Position numbers and translations under genes: made by a program. The notes beneath the pieces were generated by a model that did no database searches, had not been told where the DNA came from, and saw nothing but the letters and a program-made list of their open reading frames with translations. Shown one piece after another: positions 7,058 to 15,374 of a stretch of 64,000 nt of DNA. Position 1 is the stretch's first letter. The number at the start of each line of letters is the position of its first letter. The stretch is from positions 20,325 through 84,324 of the forward strand of contig JAIETP010000009.1 of NCBI GenBank assembly GCA_019744975.1, given 5' to 3'. This DNA comes from Burkholderiales bacterium (lineage in GTDB: Bacteria; Pseudomonadota; Gammaproteobacteria; Burkholderiales; SG8-41).

Positions 7058-8816
7058 TCCCGGCACAGCAGTGGATCCCGTCGTTCAGCCCGGAGTAAGC
7101 CTGGACGCCCTGGTCATGCGCCTCGCCGAAGAATTTGGCGCCGGACCCGAAACCATGCTCCGGGTGGCCATGGTATTCCGCGATGTCAGTGAGCGTGCCC
7201 CCGATCTGTTTGTGCCTGCGGCCGGTACGCTGGCCACGGCGTTCACCGCCCAGGCGACTGCCGGGGGCACGGATGCCGGGATCATCCACGCCGCGCTGGG
7301 TGAGTGGGCGCTGGACGCCGAGAATGAACCGCTGGAGCGCATGCGGCGGGATTGTCAGCGTTTCCAGGATGCAATGACGCGAGGTGCCCTGCGTCTTTAC
7401 GCCGACGATGCCGCGCAGTGCACGGAAAATCTGCTTGCGCTGCAGCGTTTCAATTTCCTGCAGCTGGCCCTGCTGGCTTCGCTGGCGACCCGCAGCCAGG
7501 AAGAGGGCGGTGTGGTGCGCACGTTGCCGACGCCGGAATACGCGGCGTTCATGGAGATTTTCCGCACTACCATCGAAAGTCACCGCCAGGACGGCAAACA
7601 GCTGGGATTGTTGCTGCTGCAGGTCGGCAAGGTGGAGCAGATCGACCGCCAGCTCGGACTGCAGAAGGGTGAGGCGTTCATGCTGCGCGTCACGCGGCGC
7701 ATGCGTGAAGGGGTGCTGCGCAAGCAGGATCAACTGGGCCGCGTCAGCCGCGACCAGTTTGCCTGCCTGCTGCCGCGAATCGCCGGTGAAGGTGTGGCGA
7801 TACTGGCGGCGAACAAGGTGCTGGGCGCGTTGGAGGCGCCGATCCCGATCGGTGACCGCACGTTTGATACGGATACTGTGATCGGCATCGTGGTCTATCC
7901 GGATCACGGCGCGGATCCGCAGGCGCTGGTGCGTAATGCCAAACTCGCAGCGCGCGCGGCACGCGGGGGCTCGGAACGTACCGCTGTTTATGATCCGGCC
8001 CATGGCGAGAACGAAGAGCGCCAGATGCGCTTTGAGACCCGGTTGCGCCACGCGCTGGAACAAAACACGCTGGGGCTGGCGTTCGAGCTGCAGCTCGACG
8101 CGCAGTCGGGCCGCATCGGCGGACTGGAGTGCGTGTTGCGCTGGACGGATGCGGAGCTGGGCGAGGTGACGGAGGCGCAGGCGCTGGAAACCGCGGAAAG
8201 CGCCGGCCTGGTCCGCGAGGTGACCTGGTGGATATTCAACAATGCCCTGCGCCAGGGGGCGGAATTCGCGCGCGCCGGTTTGCAGTGCAAGATCGGACTC
8301 AAGGTGTCGGCGAGCGGTTTGTTGCAGCCGGATTTTCCGGAGTTTGTCGACCGCGCGCTGCGCACCTGGGGCGTGCCGCCGGGACGGGTGGTGATCGGGG
8401 TGCACGAGACGGCAATAGCCGGAGAACTGGGCCCGGTGAAAGATGCGTTTGCACGCCTGAAGCGGCTCGGACTGCGCCTGGGCATCGACGGTTTTGCCAC
8501 CGGCGCCTCTTCGCTCAGCAATCTGGCGCAATTGCCGTTTGACGAATTGAAACTGAACGCCTCGTTTGTGCATGACATGCAGCGTTCGGCGCTGCACGGG
8601 AAAATCGTCCGTTCACTGGTGCGCCTGGCCCGTGATCTTGGACTGCAGGTGACGGCGGAGGGTGTCGGTGACGGCGAAACGGTACTCGCCCTGCTCGCAC
8701 TGGGCTGCGAGCGGGTGCAGGGCCCGCATGTCAGCCTGCCGCTGACCGCCGAGGAAATTCTGGTGTTCGAAAAAAGCGGCGCAGGACTGGCCAAGTTGAG
8801 ATTGTCCGATCTTTAG
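7023..8816 (+). CDS. Degenerate GGDEF-EAL domain protein
   Basis: About 597 residues if it starts at GTG 7023, which has GGAGCAGGG just upstream; GTG 7071 is an alternative. Residues 1-175 are a helical region without a recognised domain. A GGDEF-fold domain follows, in which the signature loop reads SRDQF (242-246) instead of GGDEF. An EAL-fold domain covers about 340-590: the EAL motif is ECV (369-371) and the DDFGTG loop is IDGFATG (first Asp 489 kept, second replaced by Gly490), while VTAEGV is retained. Both catalytic centres therefore look inactive. The likely role is binding c-di-GMP or protein partners and feeding into the adjacent cyclase; that is inference. Confidence 0.85.
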   Translation: MSPSIPPNSSSDPGTAVDPVVQPGVSLDALVMRLAEEFGAGPETMLRVAMVFRDVSERAPDLFVPAAGTLATAFTAQATAGGTDAGIIHAALGEWALDAENEPLERMRRDCQRFQDAMTRGALRLYADDAAQCTENLLALQRFNFLQLALLASLATRSQEEGGVVRTLPTPEYAAFMEIFRTTIESHRQDGKQLGLLLLQVGKVEQIDRQLGLQKGEAFMLRVTRRMREGVLRKQDQLGRVSRDQFACLLPRIAGEGVAILAANKVLGALEAPIPIGDRTFDTDTVIGIVVYPDHGADPQALVRNAKLAARAARGGSERTAVYDPAHGENEERQMRFETRLRHALEQNTLGLAFELQLDAQSGRIGGLECVLRWTDAELGEVTEAQALETAESAGLVREVTWWIFNNALRQGAEFARAGLQCKIGLKVSASGLLQPDFPEFVDRALRTWGVPPGRVVIGVHETAIAGELGPVKDAFARLKRLGLRLGIDGFATGASSLSNLAQLPFDELKLNASFVHDMQRSALHGKIVRSLVRLARDLGLQVTAEGVGDGETVLALLALGCERVQGPHVSLPLTAEEILVFEKSGAGLAKLRLSDL

Positions 8817-8839
8817 ACTCACCGACGGACACAGCGGAC

Positions 8840-11197
8840 ATGAAGATCGATTTCGAAATCATCCGCGGCATCCTGGAACGGCGCTTGCAGCAGACGGACA
8901 TCGAGCGCTTGCTCGGCGGGCTGTCGGACACAGAAAAGACCCAGCTGCTGATCCGCATCACCGAACTCGTGCGCCGCACCACCGCACTGGTCGATGTCGC
9001 CAACCGCGTGTCCGACACCCTGTCGCTCGACGTGTTGTTCCCGCGGCTGATGGAAGTGGTGACCGAAACCCTCAACGTCGAACGCAGCTCGCTGTTTCTC
9101 TACGACGCTGAAACGAAAGAGCTGTTTTCCCGCGTGATGCAGGGCAACGCAATGGGAGAAATCCGGTTTCCCGCGGACCGCGGCATTGCGGGTTCGGTGT
9201 TCACCAGCGGTGAAGGCGAGATCATTCCCGACGCCTATGCTGACCCACGGTTTAATCGCAAGGTTGATACGGACACCGGTTATCGCACACGAAACATCCT
9301 CTGCGTGCCCATCCGCAACAAGAAACAGGTGGTGATCGGCGTCACGCAGGCGCTGAACAAGCGGGAGGGCGGATTTGACACCGAGGACCAGCAGTCACTG
9401 GAGGCGCTGTCCTCGCAGGCCGCTGCTGCGCTGGAGAACGCGCGGATATTCGAGAAAGTCGAGCGCTCGCAACGCGAAGAGGCGTTGCTGCTCGATGTGG
9501 TGAGTTCGATTACTTCGGAAATCCTGCTCGATCCGCTGCTCGAAAAAATTCTTGCTGCGGCGACACAGTTGCTGGGCGCCGACCGCGGCTCGCTGTTCCT
9601 TCACGATCCGGCCAGCAATGAGCTGTGGTCCCGTGTCGCGGGCGGTGAATCGTCCCGCCAGATCCGGTTCCCGGCCGGCGCCGGCATCGCCGGTGAGTGT
9701 TTCACCAGGGGGGCGCGTATCAACATCGATGACGCCTACAAGGATTCGCGCTTCAACCCGGATGTGGACAAGGGCACGGGTTACCGTACCCGCAACATCC
9801 TGTGCATGCCGATCACCACCAAGGGCGGCAACAAGGTCGGGGTGATGGAAATCCTCAACAAAAAGGAGGGGTCCTTTACCGCCAGCGACCAGCGGCGCCT
9901 CGCCGCATTGTGCGCCCAGGCGGCGGTGTCCATCGAAAACGCGCAGTTGTTCGAGGATGTCAGCAATGCACGAAACTACAACGAAAGCATCCTGCGCAGC
10001 ATGAGCAACGGCGTGCTGACGCTGGACAAGACCAATGTGATCAGCAAGGTCAACCAGTCTGCACTGCGCATCCTGCAGCGCGCCGAGCCGGAGATGGTCA
10101 ACCGCGGGATCGGCGAAGTGTTCGGCGGCCCCAACAGCTGGGTGACCAACAGCCTGGACAAGGTGTTGCGCACCGGCCGCATCGACAACACCGTGGATTC
10201 GGACCTGGTGCTTGACGGGCGCCGGGCGGTATCGGTGAACATGACCGCGGTACCTTTGCAGGACCAGCGCGACGAACAACTCGGCGCCATGCTGATCATG
10301 GAGGACATCACCCAGGAAAAACGGCTGCGCAACACCATGTCGCGCTACATGAGCAAGGCGGTGATGGACGAACTGCTGGCGGGCGGCGAGGCGGTGCTGG
10401 GCGGCACCAATCGTAAAGTGAGTGTGCTGTTTTCGGACATTCGCGGCTTCACCACCATGTCGGAGCGGCTGGGAGCGCGGGAAACCGTGGCCATGCTCAA
10501 CGATTATTTCACCGACATGGTCGACATCGTATTTGCCCATAACGGCATCCTCGACAAATACATCGGCGACATGATCATGGCGGTGTTCGGTTCGGTGCGC
10601 GCAACACAGCAGGACGCGGAAAACGCCGTGGCCGTGGGCAGCAAAATGATGGTTGCGCTGCATGAACTGAACCGTCGCCGCGCGCCGGCCGGGCATGAAC
10701 CGATCCGCGTCGGGATCGGCATCAGCACCGGTGAAGTGGTCGCCGGCAGCATCGGTTCACCCAAGCGGCTCGAGTACACGGTGATCGGTGATCGCGTCAA
10801 TTTCGCCGAGCGCCTGCAGAACGCCAACAAGTATTACGGCACCAATGTGCTGATCTGCGAATCCACCGCAGCGCGGCTGCCCAAGCCGGTGCGGATGCGC
10901 GAACTGGATCTGATCCGCGTGCGCGGCATGCAGAAACCGGTGGCCATCTGCGAGGTGCTGGAACACCACACTGCGGAGAGTTTTCCGCATTTGGACGAAG
11001 TCATTTTTGCGTTTGCAGAAGCGGTGGCGTATTACCGCAACCGATCGTGGGCGCACGCCGCTGCGCTGTTCGCCGACGTTCTCAAGGCCAATCCTGCCGA
11101 CCGGCCGTCGCAGCTCTATCTGGAGCGCTGCGAGATCTACCGCAAAAACCCGCCGCCCGAGGATTGGGACGGGGTCTGGACGCTGCAGGTGCAGTGA
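8840..11197 (+). CDS. GAF-GAF-PAS class III adenylate cyclase
   Basis: 785-residue signalling enzyme without a signal peptide. Two similar GAF domains lie at about residues 60-200 and 230-375, sharing the repeated block DPRFN/DSRFN...GYRTRNILC. A PAS-like segment spans about 385-490. The class III cyclase domain covers about 525-700. Metal-binding Asp533 is in LFSDIRGFT and Asp577 in KYIGD; the purine-selecting pair is Lys573 and Asp651 (VIGDRVNFAERL), which points to ATP rather than GTP. A short TPR-like tail follows. Tandem GAF domains of this type bind cyclic nucleotides in other cyclases and phosphodiesterases, so allosteric control by cAMP, cGMP or another ligand is plausible. It lies 23 bp after the degenerate GGDEF-EAL gene. 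Confidence 0.92.
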   Translation: MKIDFEIIRGILERRLQQTDIERLLGGLSDTEKTQLLIRITELVRRTTALVDVANRVSDTLSLDVLFPRLMEVVTETLNVERSSLFLYDAETKELFSRVMQGNAMGEIRFPADRGIAGSVFTSGEGEIIPDAYADPRFNRKVDTDTGYRTRNILCVPIRNKKQVVIGVTQALNKREGGFDTEDQQSLEALSSQAAAALENARIFEKVERSQREEALLLDVVSSITSEILLDPLLEKILAAATQLLGADRGSLFLHDPASNELWSRVAGGESSRQIRFPAGAGIAGECFTRGARINIDDAYKDSRFNPDVDKGTGYRTRNILCMPITTKGGNKVGVMEILNKKEGSFTASDQRRLAALCAQAAVSIENAQLFEDVSNARNYNESILRSMSNGVLTLDKTNVISKVNQSALRILQRAEPEMVNRGIGEVFGGPNSWVTNSLDKVLRTGRIDNTVDSDLVLDGRRAVSVNMTAVPLQDQRDEQLGAMLIMEDITQEKRLRNTMSRYMSKAVMDELLAGGEAVLGGTNRKVSVLFSDIRGFTTMSERLGARETVAMLNDYFTDMVDIVFAHNGILDKYIGDMIMAVFGSVRATQQDAENAVAVGSKMMVALHELNRRRAPAGHEPIRVGIGISTGEVVAGSIGSPKRLEYTVIGDRVNFAERLQNANKYYGTNVLICESTAARLPKPVRMRELDLIRVRGMQKPVAICEVLEHHTAESFPHLDEVIFAFAEAVAYYRNRSWAHAAALFADVLKANPADRPSQLYLERCEIYRKNPPPEDWDGVWTLQVQ

Positions 11198-11220
11198 GCG
11201 CGGCAGCCCACTAAAAACTC

Positions 11221-11243
11221 AATAAAAACAAATAGTTACAATG
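11221..11243 (+). repeat. AT-rich dispersed motif, copy a
   Basis: CAATAAAAACAAATAGTTAC lies between the convergent adenylate cyclase and mltA genes. It matches the same consensus (AATAAAAnCAAATAnTT) found at 28692, 39760 (complement), 50061, 55652 and 63058. The 86-bp gap 11198-11283 contains no other feature I can name and no clear intrinsic terminator. Confidence 0.6.
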
Positions 11244-11283
11244 CATTTTCTATGAGCGGGCGCTTACTTTAAGTTTACCGACG

Positions 11284-12516
11284 CTACTCTGCCGACGCGA
11301 CCGGATAACCTTGGGGCAGCAGCACCCACATCCGCAATGACTGTTTCATGCGTCCCGCTTCGCGCCCCGCTTCATCACCGTAACCCCAGAAAAAATCGGC
11401 GCGCACCGCGCCGCGGATGGCGGAGCCGGTGTCCTGGGCGAGCATCAACTGGTTCAGCGGTTTGTTGCTGAGCGGCCATGTGGTGGCGAGAAACACCGGC
11501 GCACCCAGCGGCACGAAACGCGGATCGACGGCAATCGAACGGCGTGCGGTCAGCGGCACACCCAGCGCACCCAATGGCCCGCCGAGGCCCGCCGGCAATT
11601 CACGGAAAAAAATGTAGCGCGGGTTGTAATCGAGGACTTCGCGCAGTTTGTCCGGATTCTGCTGCGCCCAGGCCTTGATGCCCTGCATCGATGCACGCTC
11701 CGCCGGCAGTTCGCCGCGGTCAATCAGCAGGCGGCCGATGGAGCGATAGGGATGCCCGTTGTGATCGGCGAAACCCAGGCGCATCACGCCGCCACCATCG
11801 AGATCAAGCCGGCCCGAGCCCTGGATCTGCAGGAAAAACAGTTCCACCGGATCATCGACCCAGGCGATTTCGCGTCCGCGCAGCGACGCTGCACCGGCTT
11901 CGATCTGTGCGCGATCGAAATACGGTACCACGCGTTTGCCGTCCAGTCGCGCACGCAGCCGCGATTCGCGCGCATCGATGCCGAAGGCCGGCAGGTCGAT
12001 GCTGATCAGGTCGTCGGGCGTGCCGTACACGGGATAACGGTATCGCGCCGTCGGTTTGCGGCTGCCGCGCAGCAGGGGTTCGTAATAACCGGTGGCAAGG
12101 CCTTCGACACCGCCGTCGGATTGATGTAACTGGTACGGCAGGAAGTTCAATTCAAAAAAGCGCCGGGCGTGCTCACGGTCGGGGCGGGGTGCGGCCAGTG
12201 CAGCGGCGCAGACCGCGCGCCACGCCTCCTGCGTCTTCAGGGCGCCGCAACTCGTGAGCAAAGCCTCCCAGGCCGCGGCCGGATCATCCTCGCGCCAGCC
12301 GGGCAGATCGGTCCAGTTGCCGCGGCGCAGATGGCTGCCGGTAATCGGTGCGGTTGCCGTGACTGCCGACGCAGGTTCCGGCAGCAGCGCCGGTTGTGCC
12401 GGTGCCGGCGTCACGGCTGCAACCGGCGGCGGCGATACCGGCGCTGCCGCGGGTTTGTCCGGTGTCGAACGGCAGGCGGCCATGACCAGTGCCACGACCA
12501 CGGCGGTGAACGTCAT
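11284..12516 (-). CDS. mltA: Membrane-bound lytic murein transglycosylase A
   Basis: Outer-membrane lipoprotein that cleaves the peptidoglycan MurNAc-GlcNAc bond, forming 1,6-anhydro ends. From ATG 12516 the protein begins MTFTAVVVALVMAACRS, a lipoprotein signal with lipobox MAAC. The MltA domain follows (GLATGYYEPLLRGSRK, then PVELFFLQIQGSGRL), and the C-terminal 3D domain contains MLAQDTGSAIRGAVRADFFW with the expected acidic residues. About 410 residues is typical. A longer start at 12579-12585 would add a proline-rich leader; the short form is preferred because it gives a normal lipoprotein signal. The anhydro sugar kinase gene anmK elsewhere in the window acts on products of this enzyme class. 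Confidence 0.92.
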   Translation of the reverse strand: MTFTAVVVALVMAACRSTPDKPAAAPVSPPPVAAVTPAPAQPALLPEPASAVTATAPITGSHLRRGNWTDLPGWREDDPAAAWEALLTSCGALKTQEAWRAVCAAALAAPRPDREHARRFFELNFLPYQLHQSDGGVEGLATGYYEPLLRGSRKPTARYRYPVYGTPDDLISIDLPAFGIDARESRLRARLDGKRVVPYFDRAQIEAGAASLRGREIAWVDDPVELFFLQIQGSGRLDLDGGGVMRLGFADHNGHPYRSIGRLLIDRGELPAERASMQGIKAWAQQNPDKLREVLDYNPRYIFFRELPAGLGGPLGALGVPLTARRSIAVDPRFVPLGAPVFLATTWPLSNKPLNQLMLAQDTGSAIRGAVRADFFWGYGDEAGREAGRMKQSLRMWVLLPQGYPVASAE

Positions 12517-12586
12517 GAGCGCCCCGGAGGAAGTTCTCCTGGGGGGCGGCGGGAATTTGTTAAAGTCGGAACGATGCATGGGCAAT

Positions 12587-13324
12587 TCAAAAGGCGGGCG
12601 TAATGACCGGATTGATGTGGTATTTGATCGAGGCTGCGGTGGCCTTGGCGTTGCTGGGCGGCATCGTCTGGCTGACCTGGCCGCGCCGTGATGATGACGA
12701 CAGGGATGATTCCGGCAAGCCCTGATCCGCGATTTTCTCCAGGGTAATCATGCGGAACCAGCCTCCCGCCATGACCGGTTCGTCGGCGATGACCCGCAGT
12801 TCGTTGAGACCGGTCAACGCTTCCTCGAATACGACATTGGTGCGAGTGGCAATCTGCCGCGCCAGCGGATTGATCATTCGCCGCAGCCATGCGGCCTCGC
12901 CCTGGCGCAGGAATTTGTCGAGTATGAACAGCTGTCCGCCCACCCTGACCACGCGCGCGGCTTCACGCAGCGCTGCGCGGGTGTCCGGCACGATGGCGAG
13001 GATCAGGTGCAGCAATACATGGTCGAATGCCCCGCTGCGGAATGGCAGCCGCTGGCTGTCGCCTTGCGTCCATTGCAGGTTGAGATGGCTGCCGCGCGGC
13101 AGCGCTTTTTGCAGCATGGCCCGCGTCAGGTCGAGTGCGGTGTAGCGATGCGTGGCCGGGAGCAGCGGCAGGTCGAGTCCGGTGCCGATGCCGTTGAGCA
13201 GGATGTGCGCGCCGCCGGAGCGGGGCAGGCGCGCGAGGCTTTTGGCACGCACCCGGCCGAGCGCCGGGCCGATCAGCCAGTCATAAAACGGCGCGATCAG
13301 TGTGTAACTGGTGCGGAGGGACAT
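12587..13324 (-). CDS. Class I SAM-dependent methyltransferase (UbiE/PmtA-like)
   Basis: 245 residues. The SAM-binding motif I is LLNGIGTGLDLPLLP (about 42-56). The acidic end of strand 2 is in YTALDLTRAML (about 61-71). Motif after strand 4 is FDHVLLHLILAIVPD, and RVVRVGGQLFILDKFL is the strand-5 region. The pattern fits the UbiE-like group that includes phosphatidylethanolamine N-methyltransferases, but substrate is not determinable. The last ~45 residues (SSLSSSSRRGQVSQTM and onward) are atypical and overlap the small membrane ORF on the other strand. It sits between apaG (12 bp upstream) and mltA on the minus strand. Confidence 0.8.
   Translation of the reverse strand: MSLRTSYTLIAPFYDWLIGPALGRVRAKSLARLPRSGGAHILLNGIGTGLDLPLLPATHRYTALDLTRAMLQKALPRGSHLNLQWTQGDSQRLPFRSGAFDHVLLHLILAIVPDTRAALREAARVVRVGGQLFILDKFLRQGEAAWLRRMINPLARQIATRTNVVFEEALTGLNELRVIADEPVMAGGWFRMITLEKIADQGLPESSLSSSSRRGQVSQTMPPSNAKATAASIKYHINPVITPAF
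12603..12725 (+). CDS. Candidate 40-residue single-pass membrane protein, antisense to a methyltransferase 3' end
   Basis: An open frame from ATG 12603 to TGA 12725 encodes MTGLMWYLIEAAVALALLGG followed by IVWLTW and a charged tail RRDDDDRDDSGKP. It has one strong hydrophobic segment and a very acidic C-terminus, the look of a real small membrane protein. A purine-rich AAGGCGGG lies just upstream. It overlaps, on the opposite strand, the unusual low-complexity tail of the methyltransferase gene, so one of the two readings may be shortened in reality. No family recognised; resemblance to small oxidase-assembly proteins such as CcoS is only in overall plan. Confidence 0.4.
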   Translation: MTGLMWYLIEAAVALALLGGIVWLTWPRRDDDDRDDSGKP

Positions 13325-13335
13325 GCCCGCAGTGA

Positions 13336-13716
13336 CTAGTGCAGCACGCGCGGCGCGGACAGCGTGAATTCGGGGATGGTGGCGTCGAAACGTGTGCCGT
13401 CCTCGGCCAGCATCTGGTAGGCGCCGCGCATCGTACCCACCGGTGTCGCCAGCACCGAACCGCTGGTGTATTCAAAACTTTCGCCGGGCTTGAGTTTCGG
13501 CTGGGCGCCGACCACGCCCTGGCCTTTGACTTCCTGCACCAGGTTGTTGGCATCGGTGATGATCCAGTGACGGCTCAGCAGTTGTGCCGGCACTGCGCCG
13601 GTGTTGGTGATGGTGATGGTATAGGCGAACGCGTAACGATCGGCGTCGGCATCGGATTGTTCCGCGATGTAGGTCGCGCGCGGCGACACGGTAATTTGAT
13701 ATTTGTGTTCGGTCAT
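13336..13716 (-). CDS. apaG: ApaG protein
   Basis: 126-residue beta-sandwich protein of the ApaG/DUF525 family. Family signatures are YTITITNTGAVPAQLLSRHW, a GQGVVGAQPKLKPGESFEYTSG block, and GTMRGAYQM. Start ATG 13716 gives the standard N-terminus MTEHKYQITVSPRATYI; a much longer open frame upstream is antisense to rpe and is not used. ApaG is linked to Co2+ and Mg2+ sensitivity and to diadenosine tetraphosphate levels in enterobacteria; its biochemical role remains unsettled. It is transcribed away from rpe, from a shared ~100-bp intergenic region. Confidence 0.93.
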   Translation of the reverse strand: MTEHKYQITVSPRATYIAEQSDADADRYAFAYTITITNTGAVPAQLLSRHWIITDANNLVQEVKGQGVVGAQPKLKPGESFEYTSGSVLATPVGTMRGAYQMLAEDGTRFDATIPEFTLSAPRVLH

Positions 13717-13815
13717 GGCCGTATTCTCGCATCCGCGGCGCGCCTGCGGAAGTTCCGCATGTCCGTCACCGGCGGGAACGGGTAGAATTATCGGGTCACT
13801 CACCCGGATTCCGTC

Positions 13816-14478
13816 ATGACCCACCGTCTCGCGCCCAGCATCCTGTCCGCCGACTTTGCCCGCCTGGGCGAGGAAGTGCAGGCGGTGGTCGCCGCGGGCG
13901 CTGACCTGATCCATTTTGACGTGATGGACAACCACTATGTGCCCAACCTGACCATCGGACCCCTGGTGTGCCAGGCGATCCGCCCGCTGGTCAAGGTGCC
14001 GATCGACGTGCATCTGATGGTGAAACCGGTGGACCGCATCGTGCCGGATTTCGCCAAGGCCGGCGCCAATATCATTTCCTTCCACCCGGAAGCCTCCGAA
14101 CACATCGACCGCACCATCGGCCTGATCAAGGAGCATGGTTGCAAGGCCGGGCTGGTGTTCAATCCTGCGACGCCACTGGACTACCTCGACCACGTCATGG
14201 ACAAACTTGACTTGATACTGATCATGTCGGTGAATCCCGGTTTCGGCGGGCAGGCCTTCATTCCGGGTGCGCTGGCCAAGCTCGCCGCCGTGCGCAAACG
14301 CATAACTCAGAGCGGCCGTGATATCTGGCTGGAAGTGGATGGCGGGGTCAAAACCGACAACATCGCGGAAATCGCCAAAGCCGGCGCGGATACCTTTGTC
14401 TCGGGCTCGGCGATATTCGGCACCAGGGACTACAAGACCACCATCGCGGCGATGCGCGCAGCGCTCGCCAAATCCTGA
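13816..14478 (+). CDS. rpe: Ribulose-phosphate 3-epimerase
   Basis: 220-residue TIM barrel that interconverts D-ribulose 5-phosphate and D-xylulose 5-phosphate in the pentose-phosphate pathway. The N-terminus [20 protein letters not shown] and the metal-site segment [17 protein letters not shown] are characteristic. [25 protein letters not shown] and [11 protein letters not shown] supply the remaining metal and phosphate ligands. Length is normal. It heads a row with gph and the trp genes, the usual betaproteobacterial arrangement. Confidence 0.97.
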   Translation: MTHRLAPSILSADFARLGEEVQAVVAAGADLIHFDVMDNHYVPNLTIGPLVCQAIRPLVKVPIDVHLMVKPVDRIVPDFAKAGANIISFHPEASEHIDRTIGLIKEHGCKAGLVFNPATPLDYLDHVMDKLDLILIMSVNPGFGGQAFIPGALAKLAAVRKRITQSGRDIWLEVDGGVKTDNIAEIAKAGADTFVSGSAIFGTRDYKTTIAAMRAALAKS

Positions 14479-14544
14479 ACTCTCCGGTAGTGCGGCGTCG
14501 CGGCCGGTGAGCCGCGCTGCCCTGCCGTTTCCTGCAGCTGAATC

Positions 14545-15231
14545 ATGAAAAAAACGTTTCCGATTGCCGTGCAGGCCGTGATGATTGATCTCGACGGCAC
14601 CCTGCTCGATACCATTCCTGATCTTGCTGCTGCGGCCAACCTGATGCTGGAGGCGCTGGGCCACGCGCCGCTGCCGCTGGATGCCGTGCGCACTTTCGTC
14701 GGCAAGGGCATACCGCGGCTGGTCGAGCGTGCGCTGGCCCGCGACATCGACGGCCATGCCGATGCTGTGGCGATGGCAGAGGCGCTGCCGGTGTTCGAGC
14801 GTTTTTACACCGAGGTCAACGGGCGTTACACCACGGTGTATCCCGGAGTCATGGAGGGCCTGGAGCAATTCCGTGCCGGCGGTTTCCCGCTGGCCTGCGT
14901 CACCAACAAATCCGGCGCATTCACGCTGCCGCTGCTGGAGCGCATGGGTATGGCCCATTTTTTTGCGCAGACCATTTCCGGCGACACGCTGGCGCGCAAA
15001 AAACCCGATCCCATGCAGTTGCTGCATGCCTGCGCGCAGTTTGGTGTTGCACCGGAGCGCATGCTGATGATCGGCGACTCGGTGAATGACGCGCAGGCGG
15101 CGCGCGCGGCGGGTTGCCCGGTGTTCTGCGTGCCCTACGGCTATAACGAGGGGCTGGCTGTGCAGAGCCTTGATGTTGATGCTATAGTAGGCGCGCTGAC
15201 TGAATGTATCCCTTTGATTAAAAAGATTTAA
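14545..15231 (+). CDS. gph: Phosphoglycolate phosphatase
   Basis: 228-residue HAD-superfamily phosphatase removing phosphate from 2-phosphoglycolate formed in photorespiration-like or DNA-repair salvage. HAD motif I is MIDLDGTLLDT (about 12-22), motif II Thr is in CVTNKSGAF, and motif IV is MIGDSVNDAQAARAAG. The cap domain lies between motifs I and II. Gene position after rpe and before trpE is the conserved context. The 3' end is followed within 3 bp by a Trp-rich leader frame. Confidence 0.95.
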   Translation: MKKTFPIAVQAVMIDLDGTLLDTIPDLAAAANLMLEALGHAPLPLDAVRTFVGKGIPRLVERALARDIDGHADAVAMAEALPVFERFYTEVNGRYTTVYPGVMEGLEQFRAGGFPLACVTNKSGAFTLPLLERMGMAHFFAQTISGDTLARKKPDPMQLLHACAQFGVAPERMLMIGDSVNDAQAARAAGCPVFCVPYGYNEGLAVQSLDVDAIVGALTECIPLIKKI

Positions 15232-15233
15232 TC

Positions 15234-15314
15234 GTGTCTTTAAACGTATTGCTCCCGATGAGGTTGAAAACGGTGTCTGGCGCCTGGCGCTGGCGTCGCG
15301 ATTGGCGTTGCTGA
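15234..15314 (+). CDS. Candidate trp leader peptide (attenuator)
   Basis: Between gph and trpE, a frame from GTG 15234 to TGA 15314 encodes 26 residues ending GAWRWRRDWRC, with three Trp codons (UGG at 15285, 15291 and 15303) within seven codons. An internal ATG at 15258 would give an 18-residue version. Trp codon clustering just ahead of trpE is the hallmark of transcription attenuation, where ribosome stalling at Trp codons changes RNA folding. I see no strong ribosome-binding site ahead of either start, so translation is inferred. Confidence 0.55.
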   Translation: MSLNVLLPMRLKTVSGAWRWRRDWRC

Positions 15315-15319
15315 TCGCG
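15297..15319 (+). promoter_or_regulatory. Possible attenuator hairpin overlapping the Trp codons
   Basis: CGCGAT (15297-15302) can pair with ATCGCG (15314-15319) around an 11-base loop that holds the last Trp codon and the leader stop. A ribosome stalled at the Trp codons would block this stem. A second weak stem (CGGA...TCCG, about 15325-15339) followed by a short T-rich run could act as the terminator, but it is too short to be convincing. Confidence 0.35.
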
Positions 15320-15374
15320 CGTTGCCGGACTGCTGTTCCGTTTCCGTACCCGAGCTCATTTCGTGGAGCAAGAC

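Noticed and set aside
6999..8597. 532-residue minus-strand frame over the GGDEF-EAL gene
   Set aside because: Antisense shadow of a GC-rich gene with third-position bias.
13717..15027. Upstream extension of the apaG frame across rpe and gph
   Set aside because: ApaG proteins are about 125 residues and the extension is antisense to two secure genes.
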